Shown here: piece by piece, positions 52,260 through 61,181 of the stretch
How the letters are laid out: every line of letters starts with the position of its first letter
How positions within the stretch are numbered: the first letter of the stretch is position 1
Assembly: GCF_023145695.1 (NCBI RefSeq)
Contig: NZ_JAJHVV010000012.1
Coordinates: 82,999-146,998 of the forward strand
Reading direction: 5' to 3'
Source of the DNA: Vibrio amylolyticus
GTDB taxonomy: Bacteria > Pseudomonadota > Gammaproteobacteria > Enterobacterales > Vibrionaceae
DNA: 64,000 nucleotides
Position numbers and translations under genes: made by a program
Notes under the pieces: model-generated
What the model was told of the DNA's origin: nothing
Seen by the model: only the letters and a program-made list of their open reading frames with translations
Databases searched by the model: none

Positions 52260-53438
52260 ATGTGTTTAAAACAGATCAAAATCCCAGCAACGTATATGCG
52301 TGGGGGTACGAGTAAAGGTGTGTTTTTTAACCTTGAAGACCTTCCTCAAGAGGCTCAAGTTGCGGGGAAGACGAGAGATGAACTGTTACTAAGAATCATT
52401 GGCAGCCCTGACCCTTATGGTAAACAGACTGATGGTATGGGGGGCGCTACATCGAGCACCAGTAAAACAGTGATTGTCTCGAAAAGCGCTAGCATGGATC
52501 ACGATGTTGATTACTTATTCGGCCAGATCTCTATTGATTCACCTTTTGTCGATTGGAGTGGTAATTGTGGCAATCTGTCAGCAGCTGTAGGGCCGTTTGC
52601 AATTCACTCTGGGCTTGTCGATGAATCTCGCATTCCGCTTGATGGTGTGGTCGCGGTTCGTGTATGGCAAGCCAATATTAGTAAGACGATTATTGTGCAT
52701 GTCCCCATACGAAATGGAGAGGTTCAAGAGCTAGGTGATTTTGAACTCGATGGTGTGACATTTCCAGCCGCTGAGATTCAAGTTGATTTTATCGACCCTG
52801 CTGATGGTGAAGGGTCGATGTTTCCTACTGGCAATGTCATTGATGAACTGTATGTGCCTGAGCTTGGACAATTGGAAGTAACGCTTATTAACGCGGGTAT
52901 TCCAACGATATTTGTCGAAGCTAGCGCGATTGGTTATCAAGGAATCGAACTACAAGAAGAGATCAATGGTGACGAAAAAGCGCTTTCTATGTTCGAGTCT
53001 ATTCGAGCTTATGGCGCAGTAAAAATGGGCTTAATTGAACATATCGATGAGGCCGCTTCTCGCCAGCATACACCGAAAGTTGCCTTTGTGTCTGAGCCTA
53101 AGCGTTACGTAAGTTCTAGTGGCAAAGTAATATCTACGAACGATGCGGATGTCGTGGTTAGAGCGCTTTCCATGGGCAAGCTCCATCATGCGATGATGGG
53201 TACGGCTGCCGTTGCTATTGCCTCTGCGGCATGTGTGCACGGTACGTTGGTCAATAGAGCAGCAGGAGGGGAGCACCGAGAGTCTGTCACTTTTGGTCAT
53301 CCATCAGGGATCTTAAAAGTAGGGGCGAAAGCAAGTAACAGTGAGCAAGGCTGGGTAGTAGAGAGGGCGACAATGAGTCGTAGCGCCCGTGTATTAATGG
53401 AAGGATCCGTCCGTGTTCCTTTCGATGTTTCGAAATAA
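52260..53438 (+). CDS. prpF: 2-methylaconitate cis-trans isomerase PrpF
   Basis: A 392-aa protein of the diaminopimelate-epimerase-like fold that isomerises 2-methylaconitate made by AcnD so that aconitase can rehydrate it. It shows ATYMRGGTSKGVFFN, the PDPYGKQTDGMGGATSSTSK block, DWSGNCGNLSAAVGPFAI and the C-terminal VNRAAGGEHRESVTFGHPSG. It lies 12 nt after acnD, with AGGGAG before the ATG. The next gene, prpE, begins 30 nt later. Confidence 0.95.
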   Translation: MCLKQIKIPATYMRGGTSKGVFFNLEDLPQEAQVAGKTRDELLLRIIGSPDPYGKQTDGMGGATSSTSKTVIVSKSASMDHDVDYLFGQISIDSPFVDWSGNCGNLSAAVGPFAIHSGLVDESRIPLDGVVAVRVWQANISKTIIVHVPIRNGEVQELGDFELDGVTFPAAEIQVDFIDPADGEGSMFPTGNVIDELYVPELGQLEVTLINAGIPTIFVEASAIGYQGIELQEEINGDEKALSMFESIRAYGAVKMGLIEHIDEAASRQHTPKVAFVSEPKRYVSSSGKVISTNDADVVVRALSMGKLHHAMMGTAAVAIASAACVHGTLVNRAAGGEHRESVTFGHPSGILKVGAKASNSEQGWVVERATMSRSARVLMEGSVRVPFDVSK

Positions 53439-53468
53439 CGAAAATTTAATTCATGGAGGAAGTGCGCT

Positions 53469-55394
53469 ATGACGTCACAAACAATAGAGCAAGGCTTAAT
53501 CAATGCAACCTCTGCATATGAAAAAGAGTATGGCCTAGCTAAAAATGATCCAACGTTATTTTGGGGTGAGCAAGCTGAAAAGGTTGATTGGTTTGAGCCT
53601 CCTAAAACTATTCTACAAAATGATGAACACGGTATTGAACGCTGGTTTCCTGATGGGGTCTTGAACACTTGCTGGCTTGCTCTAGATCATCATTGCGAAA
53701 ATGGAAGAGGTGATCAAACCGCACTCATTTATGACTCTCCCGTTACCGAAACTAAACGAAGCTACAGCTACGAAGAGCTTTGTGAACAAGTGTCAAAAGT
53801 AGCAGGAATGTTAGCTGAACGCGGAGTGGCTAAGGGTGACCGTGTGGTTATTTACATGCCAATGATTCCCGAAGCGGCGATGGCGATGTTGGCTTGTGCA
53901 CGCATAGGGGCGATACACTCAGTTGTATTTGGTGGATTCGCGCCAAGTGAGCTTGCAGTGCGTATTGAAGATGCAGAGCCCAAAGCGATCATCACCGCGT
54001 CGTGTGGCATTGAAATTAACAAAATTCTGCCTTATAAACCGTTGGTGGATAAAGCCATAATGGACAGTCGTTGGAAGCCCGAGACGGTGGTGGTGGTCCA
54101 AAGAGAGCAGTGCATTGCTGAATTAAACCCAGATCGAGATATTGATTGGCATACACATATAGCGAAAGCACAACCGCACGCATGTGTGCCCGTCTTGTCT
54201 ACTGACCCTTTATACATACTTTATACCTCAGGTACGACAGGAAAACCAAAAGGTGTTGTTCGTGATAACGGGGGTCATGCCGTTGCCATGAAATATTCAA
54301 TGGGTGCGATTTATGACATGCCTCAAGATGGTGTATTTTGGGCGGCTTCAGACGTTGGTTGGGTGGTTGGACATTCATACATCGTTTATGGCCCGTTGAT
54401 CCATGGATGTACGAGCATATTGTATGAAGGAAAGCCTGTTAGAACACCAGACTCCGGGGCTTTTTGGCGAGTTTGTGAAGAGTACAAAGTGGATGTGCTT
54501 TTTTCCGCTCCAACCGCATTTAGGGCGATAAAAAAAGAGGACTCTGATGCACAACTCTTGGCACAGTATGATTTATCAAACCTAAAAACGATCTATATGG
54601 CGGGGGAGCGATTAGATCCACCGACATTAGATTGGGTCACGTCAAAAACGGACAAGCCCGTTATCGATCATTGGTGGCAAACCGAAACAGGGTGGGCGAT
54701 AGCGAGTAATCCATTAGGTATTGAAAAGATGGCAGTGAAAGCAGGGTCGTCTACAAAGCCAGTCCCCGGCTACCAAGTGGAAGTACTCAATGAAATCGGT
54801 GATACGTTACCACCTAATCAACAAGGATTTGTGGCGCTTAAGAGGCCGTTACCTCCTGGTTGCTTACCGACTGTCTGGCGAAATCATGATAGATTTGAAT
54901 CTGGTTACCTTAGCCAGTGCCCTGGTTATTATGTATCAGGAGATGGCGGTTACTTAGATGATGACGGATATCTGTTCATTATGGGGCGGATTGATGATGT
55001 GATTAACGTTGCAGGGCATCGTTTATCAACAGGGGAGATGGAAGAGATTGTGGGTGGGCACCCTGCCGTTGCTGAGTGTGCCGTTGTTGGCATTCATGAT
55101 GACCTAAAAGGTCAACTGCCGCTTGGGTTAGTGGTATTAAAAGATGGTGCAAAAGTCAGTGATGGTGAATTGAAAGATGAGCTAGTTGGCAAGGTGAGGA
55201 ATGAAATTGGCGCTGTTGCTTGCTTTAAACAGGCGTTAGTTGTAGATCGTTTACCTAAAACGCGATCAGGAAAAATACTTCGTCGAGTGATAAGGCAAAT
55301 TGCTGATGGAGAGCAATACACCGTACCATCAACCATTGATGACCCCGGTAGTTTGCAAGAGATAGAGCAAGCGTTGACGGAGTCTGAATCTTAG
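53469..55394 (+). CDS. prpE: Propionate-CoA ligase PrpE
   Basis: A 641-aa adenylate-forming enzyme that activates propionate to propionyl-CoA through propionyl-AMP and feeds PrpC. It has the AMP-binding loop YTSGTTGKPKGVV, the acyl-site HWWQTETGW, SGDGGYLDDDGY, and the conserved lysine in TRSGKILRR near the C-terminus. Its length and operon position favour PrpE over acetyl-CoA synthetase. GGAGG lies 8 nt before the ATG. It is the last gene of the operon. Confidence 0.94.
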   Translation: MTSQTIEQGLINATSAYEKEYGLAKNDPTLFWGEQAEKVDWFEPPKTILQNDEHGIERWFPDGVLNTCWLALDHHCENGRGDQTALIYDSPVTETKRSYSYEELCEQVSKVAGMLAERGVAKGDRVVIYMPMIPEAAMAMLACARIGAIHSVVFGGFAPSELAVRIEDAEPKAIITASCGIEINKILPYKPLVDKAIMDSRWKPETVVVVQREQCIAELNPDRDIDWHTHIAKAQPHACVPVLSTDPLYILYTSGTTGKPKGVVRDNGGHAVAMKYSMGAIYDMPQDGVFWAASDVGWVVGHSYIVYGPLIHGCTSILYEGKPVRTPDSGAFWRVCEEYKVDVLFSAPTAFRAIKKEDSDAQLLAQYDLSNLKTIYMAGERLDPPTLDWVTSKTDKPVIDHWWQTETGWAIASNPLGIEKMAVKAGSSTKPVPGYQVEVLNEIGDTLPPNQQGFVALKRPLPPGCLPTVWRNHDRFESGYLSQCPGYYVSGDGGYLDDDGYLFIMGRIDDVINVAGHRLSTGEMEEIVGGHPAVAECAVVGIHDDLKGQLPLGLVVLKDGAKVSDGELKDELVGKVRNEIGAVACFKQALVVDRLPKTRSGKILRRVIRQIADGEQYTVPSTIDDPGSLQEIEQALTESES

Positions 55395-55430
55395 CGCTTG
55401 TCGTGGCTCAATGTGTAATGAACTCAAACT

Positions 55431-55455
55431 AAGCCCCGATTTTAAGGGGCTTTTT
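55431..55455 (+). terminator. Terminator of the prp operon
   Basis: A 7-bp stem AAGCCCC/GGGGCTT with an 8-nt loop is followed by five T residues, 36 nt after the prpE stop. Confidence 0.88.
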
Positions 55456-55513
55456 CACGTAAGTTTCTATACAATCGGAATTATTATTACTTTATTTGTG
55501 TCGCGAAAATATT

Positions 55514-55987
55514 ATGCTATCAATAACAATCTCCGCCGGTCAGATGTCAGACATCGAAGAATTGAATGCGATGATGTTTGAGCTTCATGATGAGCACCAT
55601 CTTGCCTGTCCTGAATTTTTTAAAACCGCCCATGATATTGAACAAGAGAAAAGTATTTCTCGCTATCTTGATGATCCTGAGTGTTTGGTTTTTGTTGCCA
55701 AGGTAGAGAACAACATCGTTGGGTTTATTACTGGGCATTTTAGCGAGTTGGTTTCAAGCGTCAGTAAACCGGTTCAAATGGGAAGTATCGATGAGCTCTA
55801 TGTTCGTAAAGCGTACAGGCATCAACATATTGCCAATCAGCTTTGCTCTACATTACATCAACGTTTTAAAGAGTACGGCGTTGCTCAAATTTTCGTTGAA
55901 GTTTGGGAATTTAATTCTTCGGCGCAAAAGTTTTATCAGCAGTTGGGGTTTGATCATCATATCCACTGGTTGCGTAAATCGATATAA
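55514..55987 (+). CDS. GNAT-family N-acetyltransferase
   Basis: A 157-aa acetyltransferase with an N-terminal EELNAMMFELHDEHH helix, motif D-A strands (CLVFVAKVENNIVGFITG, GSIDELYVRKAYRHQHIANQL) and C-terminal EVWEFNSSAQKFYQQLGF. The acetyl-CoA pyrophosphate loop is RHQHIA, a variant of Q/RxxGxA in which the glycine is replaced by histidine. The frame opens at a TTG (55496); the ATG at 55514 is preferred. The substrate is unknown. It is probably transcribed alone. Confidence 0.85.
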   Translation: MLSITISAGQMSDIEELNAMMFELHDEHHLACPEFFKTAHDIEQEKSISRYLDDPECLVFVAKVENNIVGFITGHFSELVSSVSKPVQMGSIDELYVRKAYRHQHIANQLCSTLHQRFKEYGVAQIFVEVWEFNSSAQKFYQQLGFDHHIHWLRKSI

Positions 55988-56025
55988 ACAACACATTTAG
56001 TTTTTACATATGGAAGGGTTTTAAC

Positions 56026-57444
56026 GTGATTAAGCGAATGCTATTGCTTATATTAAGTAGTTTCTCATTAGTATTTTCATCTTTTTCAATAGCTTCAGAT
56101 ATGCCAGATTCAATTCGTGGCGCACTATGTATTGTTAATGCCGATGATAAAATCGTGCTTGTGAATGAAATATTAACCAAAAAAATATCATTACCCGGTG
56201 GCACTATTAACCCGGGGGAAGCACCTAGCTTGACCGCGCAGCGCGAAACCTGGGAAGAGACAGGGCTAGTCGTCACGGTTGGTGATGTGCTTGGCTACAC
56301 TGACACCGCCGTTATCTACGATTGTGTTTCTGAATCTGAAATCATCGCCTACGAGTTTAATAATGACTTTGACGGCAACACAATGCCAATATGGTTCGCG
56401 CCACACTATGGTGTAGAAGTTTCAAGTGCCATGCTGCTATCTCCGACAAAGCTTCCATACGAACGCTACCGTTATCCAGAACAGTGGGATGCGATAAAAA
56501 CATTATATTCAGCGTCTACTGAACAATCAGTTACTTATGTCGGTAATTTGATTGAAGCAGCCCCCGCTCTTAATCAAGCCCAGTTAAGTTGGGTTTTGAC
56601 CCTGCAGCAAACCATCTCAGGGGCGCCAACATTTATTAAAAATAGTGTGGGCTTCGTTAATACTCTAGTCGGTCAATTGATTAAGCCTTGGGTACTGTTA
56701 GTCGCATTTCCACTTCTGTTATGGCGATTTGGTAAAGAGTTTAGTTATAAAGTTTTCTTTGCGATTACTGTGACATCGCTATTAAGCCTTGTGGCACAAC
56801 AGGGATTCTCAATACCACGACCACATGCTTATATGCCATCTATTAATATGATGCACAGCTATGGCTTTAGCTTCCCGAGCTTGCCTATCGCTGTGTGGTT
56901 TACGGTGTTTACGTTATTACTACGAAAAATTGAGCCTGAATTTAAAAAGACGTTGGTGATAGGTTTTGGATTGTTTATCGCTATATTGAGTGTATTCAAG
57001 TTCTATAGTGGGACGGCATTGATATGGGATATGGTTATTGGTGCTGTGCTTGGTGTTTTAGTGGCGTGGCATATCATCCGATTGGACACGAAACCAGATG
57101 TCGATGTTCAAACCTTATTATGTTCAAGAGCGTTATGGATATCTCTCACGCTTGTGGCGGTTGTTCTAACCGTTATTTGGCCACTACCAGTGTTTACTGA
57201 GTGGTTAGCGGTACTCGTGACGGCAACAGGCTTAGTGATGACGCTGGATAGAGAGAAGCAAAACGTATCTTTAAAGAACATTATTTCGATGATTATTGTG
57301 CTACTGCTGCTAAACCAACTTATATTATTTGGTGCAACGTTTTTCTCTTACAGCAGTGTTATGTCGTTGGTAATAGAGTCATTCCGATTCCCTATACTAA
57401 TGCTCACTTATGTTGGATGTGCTCGAAAATTTAGCTCACATTGA
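56026..57444 (+). CDS. Exported Nudix hydrolase fused to a degenerate PAP2 membrane domain
   Basis: A 472-aa fusion. The first 24 residues look like a cleavable signal peptide, placing the Nudix domain (about 28-170) in the periplasm. The Nudix box is intact at 59-81 (G-x5-E, then RETWEETGL). Residues 210-470 form a multi-span PAP2-like domain that has lost catalytic residues. The expected K of K-x6-RP is Gln258, PSGH reads PSLP (284-287), and the final His is Ala331, with only R265-P266 and D335 kept. NCBI uses a bifunctional NUDIX/PAP2 name for relatives, but phosphatase activity looks unlikely here. The start is GTG with AAGGG 7 nt upstream. Confidence 0.82.
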   Translation: MIKRMLLLILSSFSLVFSSFSIASDMPDSIRGALCIVNADDKIVLVNEILTKKISLPGGTINPGEAPSLTAQRETWEETGLVVTVGDVLGYTDTAVIYDCVSESEIIAYEFNNDFDGNTMPIWFAPHYGVEVSSAMLLSPTKLPYERYRYPEQWDAIKTLYSASTEQSVTYVGNLIEAAPALNQAQLSWVLTLQQTISGAPTFIKNSVGFVNTLVGQLIKPWVLLVAFPLLLWRFGKEFSYKVFFAITVTSLLSLVAQQGFSIPRPHAYMPSINMMHSYGFSFPSLPIAVWFTVFTLLLRKIEPEFKKTLVIGFGLFIAILSVFKFYSGTALIWDMVIGAVLGVLVAWHIIRLDTKPDVDVQTLLCSRALWISLTLVAVVLTVIWPLPVFTEWLAVLVTATGLVMTLDREKQNVSLKNIISMIIVLLLLNQLILFGATFFSYSSVMSLVIESFRFPILMLTYVGCARKFSSH

Positions 57445-57467
57445 TGTAGGTTGATCTCCAAAATGAC

Positions 57468-57506
57468 AAAAGCGCTCTATCTCTTTATTAGTGATAGGAC
57501 GCTTTT
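57468..57506. terminator. Bidirectional terminator between the Nudix-PAP2 and HAD genes
   Basis: AAAAGCG/CGCTTTT arms extended by TCTATC/GATAGGA-type pairing form a long stem with A and T runs at its ends, between two convergent genes. Confidence 0.75.
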
Positions 57507-57556
57507 AGTTTGGTGCCGAGTAACAAAGTTCCATTACCAGTGTTTATAACCATTGT

Positions 57557-58372
57557 TTACTCACAGGGAGAGAGAAGAAACTTGTCAATGACAGCGGCTA
57601 CGCCATCTTCATCATTACTAGGTGCAATGAAATCAGCCAGCGCTTTAGTCTCTTCCATTGCGTTACTCATAGCAACGCCTAGTCCTGCAAATTTAATCAT
57701 GTGATTATCATTCTCTGCGTCGCCAACACAGATGATTTCTTCCGCGCTGATTTGCAAATAGTCAGCGATTGCTTTAATGCCTAGACCTTTATTAGACTCT
57801 AGATTCAAGAACTCTAAGAAGAATGGGGCACTTTGAACAATGGTATAGCGACTATGAAGTTCAGCGTGTAGGCCTTTGATTGCTTTGGTTAACTTTGACG
57901 GCTCTCCGACAATCATGACCTTAATGATAGGGTGATCATCGCTAAGGCCATCAAAACTCATCTCTGTAATATTAAGGCCATTGATCGTGGCTTCTAACTG
58001 TGTGTATTCACTATTAACGGGAGTGATTAGGCCATGCTCTTCACTAAAGGCATGCACATTTAGACCAAGTTGATTGGCAAGTTGTGCTACTTCTTTAGCT
58101 GCTTTCCCATTAATGATTCTACGATGAATGACCTTTTGGCTTCCAAGCTCCTTAACCATTGAGCCGTTGTAGTACAGGACGAATTCGTTGTTGCCATCGA
58201 TACCAAGCTCATTGAGTTGCCTTTCCATACCATCAATAGGGCGACCTGAAGCAAGTACAACTTTGGTTCCATTTTCACGAGCAGAAGCGATTGCTCGTTT
58301 TGTATCGCTCGATATTTGTTTGTCACTGTTTAGAAGTGTGCCATCCATATCTAACGCAATTAGCTTATACAT
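57557..58372 (-). CDS. yidA: Cof-type HAD phosphatase, YidA-like
   Basis: A 271-aa HAD-superfamily subclass IIB phosphatase. Motif I is DMDGTLLNSD, motif II lies in VVLASGRP, motif III is the lysine in ESNKGLGIKAI, and motif IV is CVGDAENDNHMI. A C2-type cap (about 85-190) is present. YidA in E. coli hydrolyses sugar phosphates such as erythrose 4-phosphate and glucose phosphates. Residue pattern and length match, but substrate ranges in this family are broad. It is convergent with the Nudix-PAP2 gene and divergent from queE. Confidence 0.85.
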   Translation of the reverse strand: MYKLIALDMDGTLLNSDKQISSDTKRAIASARENGTKVVLASGRPIDGMERQLNELGIDGNNEFVLYYNGSMVKELGSQKVIHRRIINGKAAKEVAQLANQLGLNVHAFSEEHGLITPVNSEYTQLEATINGLNITEMSFDGLSDDHPIIKVMIVGEPSKLTKAIKGLHAELHSRYTIVQSAPFFLEFLNLESNKGLGIKAIADYLQISAEEIICVGDAENDNHMIKFAGLGVAMSNAMEETKALADFIAPSNDEDGVAAVIDKFLLSPCE

Positions 58373-58566
58373 AACTTACCTAAAAAAAATACCACAATGT
58401 GCGCAGCTTAATTAAATTTTTTCAGTTCTGCTAGTGATAGTTATATGACGTCTAGGTTGACTATGCATATTCAGAAATAGCCGTTCGGATAGTGGTAAAA
58501 TTTGACCTTCGAGACAGACTCCTTTAATGTCTCCGTCCTAGTTTGAAACACCATGGGTAAGCTAAG
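58373..58566. promoter_or_regulatory. Divergent promoter region between the HAD gene and queE
   Basis: The 194-nt gap contains a hairpin GAGACA/TGTCTC (58511-58533, 11-nt loop) about 34 nt before the queE start. It also holds an 8-codon frame (58553-58579, starting ATGGGTAAG) that overlaps the queE start out of frame. No preQ1 riboswitch consensus is evident. Confidence 0.4.
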
Positions 58567-59235
58567 TTGTATAAGTTAAATGAAATGTTTGAAACCATTC
58601 AGGGTGAAGGCTTTTTTACAGGCGTTCCTTCCGTTTTTGTAAGGCTGCAAGAATGCCCAGTTGGTTGTGCTTGGTGTGACACCAAACAAACATGGGAGGC
58701 GTTGGAGGAAGATCAACGTCCACTTAATGAAATCTTAGTGAAAACAGAAGATAGCCCTTCATGGTGTGGGGTTAGTGCAGCAGATATCGTCGATGTGTAT
58801 GTTAAACAAGGCTTCAATGCCAAGCATATTGTCATCACCGGTGGTGAGCCGTGCATATATGACCTACGACCGCTCACTCAAGCATTTGAAGATCATGGAT
58901 GTCAGTGTCAAATTGAGACAAGTGGTACATCTGAAGTTCAAGCGACTGAAGAAACATGGGTTACGGTGTCACCAAAGGTGGCAATGAAAGGCAAACTGCC
59001 TATTATTACGAGTGCATTAGAGCGCGCTAATGAAATAAAACACCCTGTAGCCACACAGAAAGATATCGATCATTTAGATGACTTGCTTAGCCAAAGTAAC
59101 ATTGATGATAGAACAGTTATTGCGCTTCAACCGATCAGCCAGAAACCACGTGCGACCGATCTTTGTATTGAAACGTGTGTAAAGCGCAATTGGCGTCTCT
59201 CTGTTCAAACGCATAAGTATCTAAGTATCGCCTAG
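58567..59235 (+). CDS. queE: 7-carboxy-7-deazaguanine synthase QueE
   Basis: A 222-aa radical SAM enzyme that converts 6-carboxy-tetrahydropterin to 7-carboxy-7-deazaguanine in queuosine precursor synthesis. The cluster motif is CPVGCAWC (C-x3-C-x2-C), followed by DTKQTW, with HIVITGGEPCIYDL and QIETSGTSEV further on. The closing NWRLSVQTHKYLSIA is close to E. coli QueE. Translation begins at TTG (58567), which gives the conserved N-terminus KLNEMFETIQGEG. No in-frame ATG precedes it and the next one would cut the motif. It is followed by queC. Confidence 0.94.
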   Translation: MYKLNEMFETIQGEGFFTGVPSVFVRLQECPVGCAWCDTKQTWEALEEDQRPLNEILVKTEDSPSWCGVSAADIVDVYVKQGFNAKHIVITGGEPCIYDLRPLTQAFEDHGCQCQIETSGTSEVQATEETWVTVSPKVAMKGKLPIITSALERANEIKHPVATQKDIDHLDDLLSQSNIDDRTVIALQPISQKPRATDLCIETCVKRNWRLSVQTHKYLSIA

Positions 59236-59293
59236 TTGTCTTATGGACGAAAATTGGGGTATAGAAAGGGCATTGAGCCTAGTGGAAATTGAA

Positions 59294-59989
59294 ATGAAAA
59301 AAGCAGTTGTAGTATTCAGTGGTGGGCAAGACTCCACGACCTGCCTAGTAAAGGCGCTTAAAGAATTTGATGAAGTGCATGCGATTACGTTCGACTACGG
59401 ACAAAGGCACCGACTAGAAATTGAAGTGGCTGAAAATCTAGCTAAAGAGTTGGGTGTGGCGGCACATAAAGTAATGGATGTGACACTTCTTAATGAGCTT
59501 GCGATCAGTTCATTGACTAGAGACGATATTCCAGTATCTCACGAGCTTCAAGATAATGGTTTGCCAAACTCATTTGTTCCTGGCCGCAATATTCTATTTC
59601 TGACCTTAGCGGGAATCTATGCGTATCAGATTGGTGCAGAGACGGTTATTACCGGTGTTTGTGAAACCGATTTTTCTGGTTACCCAGACTGTCGTGATGA
59701 GTTTGTTAAATCAATGAACACAGCGTTGGTTCAAGGGATGGATCGACAGTTTGAAATCTCAACGCCGTTGATGTGGTTAAATAAAGCAGAAACTTGGGCA
59801 ATGGCCGACAAGTATGAAGCGCTAGACCTCGTTAGAAATAACACACTGACATGTTACAACGGAGTGCTAGGAGATGGTTGTGGTGACTGCCCATCTTGTG
59901 ATTTACGAAAATCGGGCCTAGATGAGTATCTACTTAATAAAGAAAAGGTCATGGGTCAGTATACCCTAAAGGTTGCTGGTTACTCCTAG
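59294..59989 (+). CDS. queC: 7-cyano-7-deazaguanine synthase QueC
   Basis: A 231-aa ATP-dependent enzyme that converts 7-carboxy-7-deazaguanine to preQ0. It has the N-type ATP pyrophosphatase loop FSGGQDSTTCL, YGQRHRLE, VPGRNILFL and the zinc site CGDCPSCDLRKSG near the C-terminus. The frame extends to 59243, but the ATG at 59294 (MKKAVVVFSGG) has GGAAATTGAA just before it and gives the family start. It follows queE by 58 nt in the same operon. Confidence 0.95.
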   Translation: MKKAVVVFSGGQDSTTCLVKALKEFDEVHAITFDYGQRHRLEIEVAENLAKELGVAAHKVMDVTLLNELAISSLTRDDIPVSHELQDNGLPNSFVPGRNILFLTLAGIYAYQIGAETVITGVCETDFSGYPDCRDEFVKSMNTALVQGMDRQFEISTPLMWLNKAETWAMADKYEALDLVRNNTLTCYNGVLGDGCGDCPSCDLRKSGLDEYLLNKEKVMGQYTLKVAGYS

Positions 59990-60023
59990 TGATAATGGCT
60001 TGGTAAAGCTTAAGTTACATACA

Positions 60024-60052
60024 AAAAAACGTCGCTAATGGCGACGTTTTTT
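60024..60052. terminator. Bidirectional terminator between queC and DUF2750
   Basis: A perfect 12-bp stem AAAAAACGTCGC/GCGACGTTTTTT closes a 5-nt loop, giving U-runs on both strands between convergent genes. Confidence 0.93.
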
Positions 60053-60071
60053 ATAAAGCAGATAAGTTAGC

Positions 60072-60437
60072 TTAGTTAGCTACTTTTGCTAAATATAGCT
60101 TAGCTAAGTCTGAAGGCTCAATTTCTTTACCTTCTAATGACTCATTCCAGTTAGTGCCAATAAGTACACCGTCTTCAGCCAGAGTCAGAAGCCAATCTTC
60201 AACAAAAATATCCAGTGGAATCTCAAGAACTTCGAAGTCTGCCCACTCTTCTACATTGTGGTGCTTTGCATCTTCTTTTGAAGACCAAAACGGCATCACT
60301 TCACTTTGTTCAAACTCACTAGAGTCACATGCTAACCAACCTTCTTCATTTCGTAGGCCCCAAACCAGTTTGTTCTGGCATGTTTCAGCAATGAATAGCT
60401 CTAGGTTAGCTTCGATATCAGCGGTTAATTTAGTCAT
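60072..60437 (-). CDS. DUF2750 domain-containing protein
   Basis: A 121-aa acidic cytosolic protein. It is recognised as DUF2750 from the tryptophan-rich LVWGLRNEEGWLACDSSEFE, the MPFWSSKEDAKHH segment and the PLDIFVEDWLLTLAEDGVLIGTNW segment. Function is unknown. It stands alone between two terminator-like regions and is convergent with queC. Confidence 0.85.
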   Translation of the reverse strand: MTKLTADIEANLELFIAETCQNKLVWGLRNEEGWLACDSSEFEQSEVMPFWSSKEDAKHHNVEEWADFEVLEIPLDIFVEDWLLTLAEDGVLIGTNWNESLEGKEIEPSDLAKLYLAKVAN

Positions 60438-60568
60438 GGTAGTGTTCTCAATAGATTAGACGGCGCTAGGTTATCATTTTCGATGGTTAAACTCATTATA
60501 AAATGAGCACAAAATAAAAAAGGACGCATAGCGCCCTTAATGAAATTATTCTAATGGTAGATTGCCGA

Positions 60569-61180
60569 CTATTTAGCAATCTTATTAAAAATCGTCCACG
60601 CTTCTTTTACTGAACCTTTATAACCAACAACGGTTGCCTCAACCTTTCGATTCAGTGCATGACTTTGCTCATCATCACCGAAGGCGGATAATGAGGTATC
60701 GCCATAACCGACAATCGTGATTCGAGTATGGCTCACACCATTTGAGATAAGAGCATCTTTAATACTATTCGCTCTCTTTTTGGATAGATTCAGGTTGTAT
60801 TCTGCGCTACCTGTTTTACTTGCGAAGCCTTGAAGCTCAATGGACGTAGAAGGGTAACCTTCTAAGAACTCAGCCATAGCACGTACTTGCCCTAAGAAGA
60901 CTGAGTTTAACTCAGCAGAATCATTACCAAACAGAATGTTGAGTTTCATCTGCTCTTCAGTCTTGACATGAGTTTCACAGCCATCATTATCAATTTCGGA
61001 AGCCAAAGGGGTCTCAACACAAAGATCTCGTGCGTTGATTACACCGTCCTTATCATCATCGAGTAAATCTTCAACTTGAATCGCGACAGGTGTTTCAATG
61101 TATTCGTACTCGTCACTTGCTAGAACCGGAGCAGTAAAAATATAAGTGGCGACAAGTGTGCCAATAAGGTGCTTTTTCAT
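60569..61180 (-). CDS. OmpA-family cell-envelope protein
   Basis: A 203-aa exported protein. The signal peptide ends near VLASDE (about 22). A short calcium-type acidic stretch DDDKDGVINARDLC (thrombospondin type 3-like) follows, then an OmpA C-terminal peptidoglycan-binding domain (about 80-185, ELQGFASKTGSAEYNLNLSKKRANSIKDAL). The frame extends into tolC, but GGAG about 7 nt before the ATG at 61180 sets the start. It begins just past the TolC-family stop codon. OmpA-like proteins accompany type I secretion operons for giant adhesins in vibrios, which fits the divergent adhesin gene. Confidence 0.88.
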   Translation of the reverse strand: MKKHLIGTLVATYIFTAPVLASDEYEYIETPVAIQVEDLLDDDKDGVINARDLCVETPLASEIDNDGCETHVKTEEQMKLNILFGNDSAELNSVFLGQVRAMAEFLEGYPSTSIELQGFASKTGSAEYNLNLSKKRANSIKDALISNGVSHTRITIVGYGDTSLSAFGDDEQSHALNRKVEATVVGYKGSVKEAWTIFNKIAK

Positions 61181-61181
61181 T

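Noticed and set aside
58490..58566. Possible preQ1 riboswitch before queE
   Set aside because: The hairpin present lacks the preQ1-I/II consensus and the A-rich tail pairing; queE/queC make the precursor and often lack such a switch.
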